A stretch of DNA of 6,813 nucleotides from Anaerolineae bacterium (lineage in GTDB: Bacteria; Chloroflexota; Anaerolineae; Aggregatilineales; Phototrophicaceae): positions 1 through 6,813 of the forward strand of contig JAIOHO010000535.1 of assembly GCA_019912905.1 (NCBI GenBank), in the 5' to 3' direction. Numbering within the stretch: the stretch's first letter is position 1; every line of letters starts with the position of its first letter. Below are positions 1 to 5,883 of this stretch, one piece after another. Both the position numbers and the translations under genes were made by a program. The notes beneath the pieces were generated by a model that ran no database searches, was not told the origin of the DNA, and saw nothing but the letters and a program-made list of their open reading frames with translations.

Positions 1-1
1 C

Positions 2-79
2 CTACACAATACCCGGTTTGTGCTTTTTCCTGCCACCGCTCTTGATGACGTGCTCGATGCCTTATGTTATGCCACTTGA
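2..79 (+). CDS. C-terminal fragment of an unidentified protein, possibly a terminase-like nuclease tail
   Basis: Frame 2 is open from the window edge to a TGA at 77-79 and encodes 25 residues that read like a protein end (RFVLFPATALDDVLDALCYA, then T and stop). The acidic DDVLDALCYA pattern resembles the Asp-rich end of the RNase H-type nuclease domain in phage large terminase subunits, where a D-D-x-x-D-A run is common. That is a weak, short resemblance recalled from the family. Frame 3 and one reverse frame are also open over this stretch, so even the reading frame is not secure. The start lies outside the window. It could equally be the tail of any unrelated gene. Confidence 0.35.
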   Translation, partial: LHNTRFVLFPATALDDVLDALCYAT

Positions 80-114
80 ATATGGATAAAGTCGAGCTGA
101 AGGGGCTATTTTGA

Positions 115-149
115 GGCGGGTCAGAGCGCCCTGCGGAGCGCTTCCCGCC
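115..149. repeat. Imperfect inverted repeat (nested hairpin)
   Basis: GGCGGG at 115-120 pairs with CCCGCC at 144-149, and AGCGC at 125-129 pairs with GCGCT at 138-142 around an 8-base loop. The two stems are joined by a 4/1 internal loop. No T-run follows, so it is not a typical intrinsic terminator. It lies 35 bases after the putative stop at 79 and could end that transcript. A two-fold protein-binding site or a degenerate intergenic repeat are alternatives. Confidence 0.35.
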
Positions 150-170
150 GCTGCCCACAGCCGTCAACTT

Positions 171-189
171 CAGCCGATGGCAGCGGCTG
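171..189. repeat. Short perfect inverted repeat
   Basis: CAGCCG (171-176) and CGGCTG (184-189) form a perfect 6-bp stem with a 7-base loop, about 60 bases upstream of the -10 box of the TIR gene. It could be an operator half-site pair or a chance palindrome in GC-rich DNA. Apart from this and the hairpin at 115-149, I see nothing in the 170-base stretch before the promoter. Confidence 0.25.
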
Positions 190-251
190 GCGACACTTGC
201 CCCCATTCTGAAATGCACCCGGCCAGGTTTCGATTCTTTACCTGCTTCGGA

Positions 252-257
252 TATAAT
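252..257 (+). promoter_or_regulatory. -10 box of the TIR receptor gene promoter
   Basis: A perfect TATAAT lies 32 bases before the ATG at 290. This predicts a transcript start near 264 and a leader of about 25 bases. The -35 region is weak: the best candidate is TTTCGA at 228-233 with an 18-base spacer, matching only half of TTGACA. There is no TGn extension. The gene therefore appears to have its own promoter rather than depending on the fragment upstream. Confidence 0.6.
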
Positions 258-278
258 ACTTTTACCGCTTTGGCTTCC

Positions 279-283
279 AGGGA
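279..283 (+). promoter_or_regulatory. Ribosome binding site of the TIR receptor gene
   Basis: AGGGA is followed by a 6-base A-rich spacer and the ATG at 290. Standard spacing supports this start, which sits immediately before the conserved DAFISYS strand of the TIR domain. Confidence 0.6.
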
Positions 284-289
284 AAAAAG

Positions 290-3200
290 ATGCCCGCTAC
301 TTACAATTTATCCGACGCTTTTATTTCTTATTCGCGTCGAGATGGCGAATTTGTCAAACGTCTCGATGAGCTTCTGAAAAAGCACAATCGTGAAGTCTGG
401 GTAGACTGGGAAGACATCCCGCTGACCGCCGACTGGTGGGAGGAAATTAAAGCGGGCATCGAAGGGGCAAACACACTTATCTTTATAATCACCCCGGATT
501 CGGTCCAGTCCCAGATTTGCTACGACGAAGTTGAGCACGCCGTCAGCAATAACAAGCGTCTGATCCCCGTCCTCCACCGGGACATCGTGGACGATAGCCT
601 GAAGGGGAAGATGCACCCGGCCATCTCCACTCACAACTGGATTTTTTTCAGAGATACGGATCATTTCGAGGAAGCGTCCACGCGCCTGCTCAGTGCCCTC
701 GAGTCTGACCTCGAGCATGTGAGAATGCATACTCGGTTTCTCGTGCGGGCGCGCGAGTGGGACGCGCGTGGACGAGATCGCAGTTTCCTGCTCTCAGGCG
801 TCGAAGTTCACGAAGCCGAGGCCTGGATCACGACGGCTGGATCAAAGGAACCCCGACCCACCGAACTGCACACCGATTACATCCTCGCCAGCCGCAGTGC
901 TCAGAACCAGCGCCAGCGTCGTCTGCTGCTGGGGGTGACGACTGCGCTCGTCGTCGCCCTGGCGCTCAGTGTGCTTTCGTTTGTACTCTTTCAATCATCA
1001 CAGCAGAATCTGTTGACCGCCCAGGAGCGGGGCACACAGGTCGCGCAGCAGGCGCTCACCAGCGACGCAAACGCGAATCTGGCGGCCACCAACGCTGCCG
1101 AAGCCCTGCTGCGCAGTACACAGGCCGCGCAGCAGGCTGCCATCGCTCAGGATAATGCCGCCACCGCCACCATCGCCCAGGGACAGGCCCAGATCGAGGC
1201 GGACCGCGCCAGCACCCAGGCCGCAGCAGCCCAGACGTCGGCCTTTGCGGAAGCTAATGCGCGTGCGACCAGCAACATCAATGAACAGATCGCGCAGACC
1301 CAGGCCGCGATTGCGGCGATTGCTCAGGGACAAGCTATCCGGGAGGCCGATCGCGCCGGAACCCAGGCCGCCATCGCCCAGAACAATGCCGCCACCGCCA
1401 CCATTGCCCAGGGACAGGCCCAGATCGAAGCCAACAACGCCGCAACCCAGGCCGCCATCGCGCAAGCACGGGAGCGCGAAGCCCGTGCCCAGGCATTAGC
1501 CGTGCGTGCTGAGCAGGCTCTCAATTTTGGGGACACCAACATTGCTCTGGCCCTAGCGCTCGAATCCGCTGCCCTCAATCCAAACCTGCTCCAGACCCAG
1601 AGCATCCTGAATCGGACCGCCGCTTACAGCCCGGTGCTGGTCGTCGGTGACGTGCAGCGCGGCGTCTTCAGCCTCGATGGAAGCAGTCTGCTGGTCCTCA
1701 ATCATGCCCAGGATACACTCTCGCTGTGGGACATCGCCCGGCGCGAACAGCGTTTTGAAATTCGCGGGCATAACGAGGTAATCAACGACTTCGCCTTCAG
1801 CCGGGATGGTCGCCAGATCATTACCGCGTCTCAGGATGGGCGCGTCGGCATGTGGAATGCTGCCGATGGTTCGCTCATCCGCTACCTGGACGATCATGGC
1901 ACACCGGTGAACCGGGTCGTCATACATCCAGACGGCCAGCGCTTTATCACAGCCGGGACCAATGGGGTAATTTTCCTGCGCAGCCTGAGCGACGGTACCA
2001 AACTCGCAGAATTAAAAACCACAACCCCGGACACATTCGACCAGATTGATTTCAATCAGGATGGCCGCTTTCTCTACGCATGGTCGGCCACACCGCCGAT
2101 TGTGCTGTCTCGCTGGGATGTCGAGCGCGGCATCCTCTTACCGCGCCAGAGCCAGCGCTTTGTCTATTTTGCCCGCAGCGGCCAGTTCCGCGTCGGCGAC
2201 GAGGGCGGCACGCTGGTTCTTCATGCCACAGATGGCGATGGCGTCATCCTGCGCCTGCCCAATGATATTGCCGATGTCATCGACTTCACACCCGATGGCC
2301 GGGGGCTGCTGGTACGCACGCGGACCGGTGGGCGATTCGACGCCGATCAACGCATCGCCCTCATCGACCGCTCAAGCGGGGCAATCCTGCGCACCTTCAG
2401 CGGGTCCGGCGTCAGTGAGCGCGACGCGAGCAGCGGTCAGCTCATATTTACGGTTCGGAACACCATTGGCGGCAGCATTCAGGACGCGCAGTTCGCTGCG
2501 GACAACCACACCGTCTTATCGGTGCTGGACGACAACCGGGTGGTCATGTGGGACGTGCGGGATGGCCGCCAGATTCGCCAGATTGGTGTGTCAGACCTGA
2601 AACTTACCAACGGCGGCATGACCCGGGATACGCGTTACGCCCTGACGATTGCCGAGGATGGCACCGCACGGGTACTGGATATGACCGGCCTGCAATCGAC
2701 AGCCATCGCCGATCCACGGGAACGCCGCAGCACCATCCAGCAGATGATCAATGCGCGCCGCGACTCGGGTGGCATTTACGGTGAGTTCTATACGGTCAAT
2801 TGGAGCGGCCTGACCAGCCCGGACGGACGTTACTGGCTGTCGAATTATGACGTGTTTAATCTGGCCCTGAACAACCTGCAAACTGGCACAACCGACGTAC
2901 TCGAAAACACGCTGGATAACGAGAACTCCAGCATTCGCCTGTTTACACCTGACTCGCGCTACGTCATCTCCGCCTACAGATCAGGGCAGTTTCGCATATG
3001 GGATGTCCAGGCACGGGGGTGGAAATGGAACTGGCTTCAGGCTGATGATGCCGCTAACCTCGAAGAAATCCTCTTCACGTCCAACCCGGAGGAATTTGTC
3101 GCCTTCTACGATCAAACCGCCATCCGCTGGAACATCGCAACGGGGCGCGAAAGCCAGCGTTATACGGTTCCTGATACGACCACCGTATTATCCCATACGG

Positions 3201-4165
3201 GCCTGGAAGAAGACCCCAGATTCTACTCCTGGTTCTTCAGCGAACCGCAAAATCAGACGGCCAGCGACGGCCAGCAGGTCGTCCGAATGATGTTCAGGCA
3301 GACCGACAACCGCGCGCAAATGCTGATGTGGGATACGGACACCGGCCAACTGCTGCGGCAAACGGACCTGATGGAGGAAACCGCTGCGGATCAACGCTTC
3401 GGCGCGCGCTTTAATCCTGATGGCTCCGCCTATGTCCGCGTGGGTCTGGTGGACAATTCGATTGAGATGTTCAATACCCGCACCGGCGAAAAAACCCGCC
3501 GCTTTTTCGGACACAGCGACGTCGTAAACGGTGTCGGCTTCAGCCCGGACGGCCAGCGTCTGCTCTCCAGCACTCAGAACGGTGAGCTGCTGCTGTGGGA
3601 TGTGACCACCGGCCAGCTTGTGCGCACGCTGGAAACAGGCGGTCTGATTCAACACCAGGCATCGACATCGACGAACATCATCTTCGCGCCGGATGGCTCG
3701 GCGGCGGCCTACCCGACGGGAGCCAACTTCTCGCTGGACATGCCGGTGATTCGCATCGAAACACTGGCCGATGCGGTCGCCTGGGTAGCGGCAAACCGTC
3801 AACTGCCGGTGTTAACCTGCGCGGAACGCGAGCAGTACAACGTCCTGCCCCTTTGCGACGGGACTGGCGAAACGGCGATCCCGACCCCAACCAGCGCTAC
3901 AACGCCATCCCCGGTCCCCGCGCAAACCGCCACATTAGCCCCAACCGCGACGCTGGTCCCAAGCCCGACTCCCTTGCCGGTGGGGTTCATCCAATCCGCG
4001 GCGAATGTCAACCTGCGCAGCGGGCCGGGCCAGGATTTCCGCGTCACAGGGGCTGTTGCGCCGGGCACGATTGTCGAAATCATCGCCGAGTCTCGTGGCT
4101 GGACCCGGATTCGGCTGCGCGACAACACCGAAGGATGGGTGATCGACGATGTGATTCGCCGCTAG
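290..4165 (+). CDS. Transmembrane TIR / coiled-coil / WD40 / SH3b receptor-like protein
   Basis: This 1291-residue protein is a probable single-gene receptor. Residues 7-135 are a bacterial TIR domain: DAFISYSRRD opens it, W40-E-D-I-P with W49-W50 forms the BB-loop region, and S74 then C77-Y-D-E80 matches the S..C..E signature whose Glu is catalytic in NAD-cleaving TIRs. Residues 141-205 are a linker (HTRFLVRAREW, LLSGVEVHEAEAWI, YILASR) like that of STAND/WD40 proteins. QRQRR followed by a hydrophobic helix at 212-234 predicts a cytoplasmic N terminus and an exported remainder. Residues 235-430 are an Ala/Gln coiled coil, and 450-1155 carry about 14 WD40-type blades, probably two propellers. 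LTCAEREQY...LCD (1176-1190), a Pro/Thr linker (1193-1230) and an SH3b domain (1233-1289, NLRSGPG, GW..I, EGWV) end it. Only three cysteines were found. There is no NTPase domain. NADase activity, topology and ligand are inferred. The architecture calls are firm, but an immune role is not shown. Confidence 0.93.
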   Translation: MPATYNLSDAFISYSRRDGEFVKRLDELLKKHNREVWVDWEDIPLTADWWEEIKAGIEGANTLIFIITPDSVQSQICYDEVEHAVSNNKRLIPVLHRDIVDDSLKGKMHPAISTHNWIFFRDTDHFEEASTRLLSALESDLEHVRMHTRFLVRAREWDARGRDRSFLLSGVEVHEAEAWITTAGSKEPRPTELHTDYILASRSAQNQRQRRLLLGVTTALVVALALSVLSFVLFQSSQQNLLTAQERGTQVAQQALTSDANANLAATNAAEALLRSTQAAQQAAIAQDNAATATIAQGQAQIEADRASTQAAAAQTSAFAEANARATSNINEQIAQTQAAIAAIAQGQAIREADRAGTQAAIAQNNAATATIAQGQAQIEANNAATQAAIAQAREREARAQALAVRAEQALNFGDTNIALALALESAALNPNLLQTQSILNRTAAYSPVLVVGDVQRGVFSLDGSSLLVLNHAQDTLSLWDIARREQRFEIRGHNEVINDFAFSRDGRQIITASQDGRVGMWNAADGSLIRYLDDHGTPVNRVVIHPDGQRFITAGTNGVIFLRSLSDGTKLAELKTTTPDTFDQIDFNQDGRFLYAWSATPPIVLSRWDVERGILLPRQSQRFVYFARSGQFRVGDEGGTLVLHATDGDGVILRLPNDIADVIDFTPDGRGLLVRTRTGGRFDADQRIALIDRSSGAILRTFSGSGVSERDASSGQLIFTVRNTIGGSIQDAQFAADNHTVLSVLDDNRVVMWDVRDGRQIRQIGVSDLKLTNGGMTRDTRYALTIAEDGTARVLDMTGLQSTAIADPRERRSTIQQMINARRDSGGIYGEFYTVNWSGLTSPDGRYWLSNYDVFNLALNNLQTGTTDVLENTLDNENSSIRLFTPDSRYVISAYRSGQFRIWDVQARGWKWNWLQADDAANLEEILFTSNPEEFVAFYDQTAIRWNIATGRESQRYTVPDTTTVLSHTGLEEDPRFYSWFFSEPQNQTASDGQQVVRMMFRQTDNRAQMLMWDTDTGQLLRQTDLMEETAADQRFGARFNPDGSAYVRVGLVDNSIEMFNTRTGEKTRRFFGHSDVVNGVGFSPDGQRLLSSTQNGELLLWDVTTGQLVRTLETGGLIQHQASTSTNIIFAPDGSAAAYPTGANFSLDMPVIRIETLADAVAWVAANRQLPVLTCAEREQYNVLPLCDGTGETAIPTPTSATTPSPVPAQTATLAPTATLVPSPTPLPVGFIQSAANVNLRSGPGQDFRVTGAVAPGTIVEIIAESRGWTRIRLRDNTEGWVIDDVIRR
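1118..1465 (+). repeat. In-frame repeats encoding the Ala/Gln coiled-coil stalk
   Basis: Units beginning TQAA start at residues 277, 309, 337, 358 and 386, giving spacings of 32, 28, 21 and 28. Three of the four spacings are whole heptads, and the 32 includes a 4-residue QQAA insertion. At DNA level, 1154-1197 recurs at 1385-1428 (231 bases apart) with a single difference, at 1173/1404. The pattern suggests recent internal duplication or slippage that keeps coiled-coil phase. The segment lies between the membrane helix and the first propeller blade, so it probably acts as a spacer or oligomerising stalk. Confidence 0.8.
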
Positions 4166-4180
4166 GTCATGGGGGACACC

Positions 4181-4206
4181 CAATAGGGCTGCGTCGTGCC
4201 CTGTTG
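4181..4206 (+). terminator. Hairpin after the TIR receptor gene
   Basis: CAATAGGGC (4181-4189) pairs with GCCCTGTTG (4198-4206) around an 8-base loop, 15 bases after the TAG at 4163-4165. The 9-bp stem contains one U-G wobble when read as + strand RNA. The same position is a C-A mismatch on the minus strand, so the fold suits the TIR transcript better. There is no U-tract, so it may be a weak or factor-assisted terminator, or a 3'-end protecting structure, between convergent genes. Confidence 0.5.
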
Positions 4207-4241
4207 ACCAGAGGGTCGCTGCATGACGAGCGAACAGAAGA

Positions 4242-4823
4242 TCAGCGCCCGCAGCTCGCAAAATCGGGATACATGCGCGCCGAATATTCGTCCAGCAGTT
4301 CCTGACCGCGGGGATCATTCGTGCCATCGGAATAGGTGGTCGCAAAGCCCACATGCCAGGCGCGCACGCGCGTCTCAGAGATGGGATCGACCCAGTAGCG
4401 CAGCACGTAGCGGGCCACGTTGCCGCTGCTCTCGCGGTACGACATGCTGAATTCGTGCAGCGTCACATCGCCGTTGAAGCAGACGTTGGTCTTGCGCACG
4501 TCTTCCCAGCTGACGAAGGTCTGCTTGAACCAGTCGTCGTTAAAAAAGGTATCCAGCCCGTCCAGCGTATAGCCGGTGTCGAAGTGCATGTAATTGAGGA
4601 AGCTCAGGCCGCTGAAGCCGCTCTCGAAGGTGGACTGCCAGGAAGCGGTCGTGCCGGTGTTGGTTTCGCCGCCATTCGCCAGCCAGATTTCCGGCTCAAA
4701 GACCTGCTCACCCATCTTTAGCACGGTGACCAGTTCCCGCTCGGGGAAGGCCTCCTGCGCCGTAACCGCCACCACCGACCCCAATGCGATCACGATTAGT
4801 ACGATCTCCAATAATTTGCGCAT
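4242..4823 (-). CDS. Secreted protein of unknown function
   Basis: I do not recognise the family. From the start at 4823 the product is 193 residues: a short basic N terminus (MRKLL), a hydrophobic stretch of about 17 residues, then AVTA before QEAF, a good signal peptidase I site. There is no lipobox Cys, so it is probably released or envelope-associated. The mature part is rich in Trp, Tyr and Phe, has no further membrane segment, and has two cysteines (in NVCFNG and the terminal FASCGR) that could form a disulfide. Two ATGs are adjacent, at 4826 and 4823. The second is preferred because the AAGGG motif lies 5 bases from it and only 2 from the first. It has its own promoter and converges on the TIR gene 76 bases away. 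No functional link to its neighbours is visible. Confidence 0.8.
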   Translation of the reverse strand: MRKLLEIVLIVIALGSVVAVTAQEAFPERELVTVLKMGEQVFEPEIWLANGGETNTGTTASWQSTFESGFSGLSFLNYMHFDTGYTLDGLDTFFNDDWFKQTFVSWEDVRKTNVCFNGDVTLHEFSMSYRESSGNVARYVLRYWVDPISETRVRAWHVGFATTYSDGTNDPRGQELLDEYSARMYPDFASCGR

Positions 4824-4828
4824 CATAT

Positions 4829-4833
4829 CCCTT
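4829..4833 (-). promoter_or_regulatory. Ribosome binding site that decides the secreted-protein start
   Basis: Read on the minus strand, AAGGG is followed by AT and then two consecutive ATG codons. The gap is 2 bases to the first ATG (4826), too short for normal initiation, and 5 bases to the second (4823). Confidence 0.5.
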
Positions 4834-4862
4834 TTTATCCGTCTTCCGGACTCGCCGCAGGC

Positions 4863-4868
4863 ATTATA
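4863..4868 (-). promoter_or_regulatory. -10 box of the secreted-protein gene
   Basis: The minus strand reads TATAAT here, 39 bases before the ATG at 4823, predicting a leader of roughly 30 bases. No convincing TTGACA lies 16-18 bases upstream. The box sits in the 98-base gap after the DUF983 gene, so the secreted-protein gene can be transcribed separately from the upstream genes. Confidence 0.5.
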
Positions 4869-4924
4869 GTATCCATCTTAGCGGAATCCGGCAGCGCCGC
4901 AAAGACGGCCTCGTGGGTGTGGAT

Positions 4925-5314
4925 TCAGCTTCCCGGGTCATCATCTTTCGTCAGGCCGCTGGTCAGGTAGGTCACGGCCACCCACAGGCCGCGCGCGGGT
5001 CGGTAAAAGGCCAGCACGAACAACACGTCGAAGGCCAGCCAGAAGACGATCAGCGGCGTCATATCCAGCGGGGAGCCGAGCGCGAAGTAGCTCAGGAAAA
5101 AGCCGCCGACCGTCAGCAGTTCGGCGACGACCAGGTTGACCATCATCCCGCCGAGCGATTCGCCGGAGGCGCGTTCAAAACGCACGCCGCACACCGGGCA
5201 GGTCGCGTGCATATTAAACAGGCCGGTGAACAGGCGGCCCTGCTCGCAGTTGGGGCAGCGCAGCCGCGCGCCGACCAGCAGCTTATGGACTTGCTCGGCA
5301 GTCGAATAGGGCAT
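4925..5314 (-). CDS. DUF983 family zinc-ribbon membrane protein
   Basis: The 129-residue product has an N-terminal zinc ribbon with two CxxC knuckles (C20-P-N-C23 and C39-P-V-C42). It is followed by GVRFERASGE and two hydrophobic helices at about 56-79 and 85-103, then a short charged tail (TKDDDPGS). The RCPNC...GRLF...C..CG pattern, length and two-helix layout fit DUF983, whose biochemical role is unknown. The ATG at 5314 is chosen over an in-frame GTG at 5320: the ATG overlaps the DUF488 stop as TAATG and has GAGG at 5323-5326 with an 8-base spacer, while the GTG would have only 2 bases. The overlap implies translational coupling to the DUF488 gene. Confidence 0.88.
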   Translation of the reverse strand: MPYSTAEQVHKLLVGARLRCPNCEQGRLFTGLFNMHATCPVCGVRFERASGESLGGMMVNLVVAELLTVGGFFLSYFALGSPLDMTPLIVFWLAFDVLFVLAFYRPARGLWVAVTYLTSGLTKDDDPGS

Positions 5315-5877
5315 TACCACAACCTCGTTTGTTCCGGTGTGCTGCGAAATTCCGCAGCAGCCAGCGGCGCTTCGAGCGTGCCGTCGCGCAGGATGTGGCG
5401 CACCTGCACCGGCTGGTCGGTCGCCCGCAGGGATGCCTCATCGGTCAACAGGGATTTTGCGATCAGGTGATGGCGGTGGCAGTGGCGCGGGTCGCCTTCG
5501 CTGCACAGGATCGCTACCTGACCGCCCTGCTGCGCCGTCTCCGCGACGATTTCCAGCAGCCGGGCGATGCCGTCCCGATACCACGCCTGGCGCATGACGG
5601 CTTCATAATCCACATGATCATCGACATACACCGTCTCATCCTGCGGACGACCACCGAGTTTCTCCCCGGCGCTGCTGTAGCGGATGCCATGTTCGTGCAG
5701 CAGGGTGCGCAGCGCATCCCGGCGGAAATGTGGAAAACGGCGGCTGAACGGCACGCTGCGCACGTCCACCAGCACGGTTACGCTATGCTGAATCAGATGC
5801 GCGATGAACTCATCCGGCGCGCAGTGGCTGTGGCCGATGGTGTACAGCGTCAGGGGGCGGTCCGGCTGAGAATCCAT
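5314..5877 (-). CDS. DUF488 family protein
   Basis: The 187-residue product shows the hallmarks of DUF488: TIGHS at 13-17, DVRSVPFSR at 38-46, RYSSAGEKLGGRP at 66-78 and the Cys-rich CSEGDPRHCHR at 125-135, followed by IAKSLL and VRHIL. The conserved Cys/Glu/His/Arg cluster suggests an active site or metal site, but the family's reaction is not established. The product is predicted soluble and cytoplasmic. An in-frame ATG at 6024 would add 49 residues, but they lie inside the preceding gene and show no family motif, so the ATG at 5877 is preferred. A TATAAT ends 6 bases before this ATG, suggesting a leaderless mRNA. Downstream, the stop overlaps the DUF983 start by one base. Confidence 0.9.
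   Translation of the reverse strand: MDSQPDRPLTLYTIGHSHCAPDEFIAHLIQHSVTVLVDVRSVPFSRRFPHFRRDALRTLLHEHGIRYSSAGEKLGGRPQDETVYVDDHVDYEAVMRQAWYRDGIARLLEIVAETAQQGGQVAILCSEGDPRHCHRHHLIAKSLLTDEASLRATDQPVQVRHILRDGTLEAPLAAAEFRSTPEQTRLW
5323..5326 (-). promoter_or_regulatory. Ribosome binding site of the DUF983 gene, inside DUF488
   Basis: GAGG on the minus strand lies within the last codons of the DUF488 gene, 8 bases before the ATG at 5314. It selects that ATG over the GTG at 5320 and fits coupled translation across the TAATG overlap. Confidence 0.5.
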
Positions 5878-5883
5878 CCCTCT

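Noticed and set aside
111..377. 88-codon frame on the plus strand before and overlapping the TIR start
   Set aside because: It has no ribosome site, runs through the promoter and the inverted repeats, and overlaps the TIR coding region out of frame.
484..489. TATAAT within the TIR coding region as an internal promoter
   Set aside because: It encodes part of the conserved hydrophobic IFIIT strand and has no plausible start codon and ribosome site downstream in frame.
998..1465. Gly/Leu-rich 155-codon frame on the minus strand
   Set aside because: Its repetitive glycine pattern is the complement of the Ala/Gln coiled-coil repeats and not an independent repeat protein.
1118..1465. CRISPR-like or tandem non-coding repeat array
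   Set aside because: Repeat spacing is irregular, all units stay in frame within a coiled coil, and there are no unique spacers.
3188..3802. 204-codon open frame on the minus strand
   Set aside because: It lies wholly inside the TIR/WD40 gene, opposite clear WD40 motifs, has no recognisable domain, and is explained by GC-rich codon bias.
4206..4217. GACC-AGAG-GGTC mini-hairpin after the main terminator stem
   Set aside because: A 4-bp stem is too short to support a separate structure and it overlaps the end of the 4181-4206 hairpin.
5315..5320. GTG start for DUF983 at 5320
   Set aside because: The GAGG site would be only 2 bases away; the ATG at 5314 has an 8-base spacer and the TAATG overlap.
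4784..5470. 228-codon open frame on the plus strand
   Set aside because: It is antisense to the DUF983 gene and parts of two others; its Gln/Arg/His-rich composition is typical of a shadow frame.
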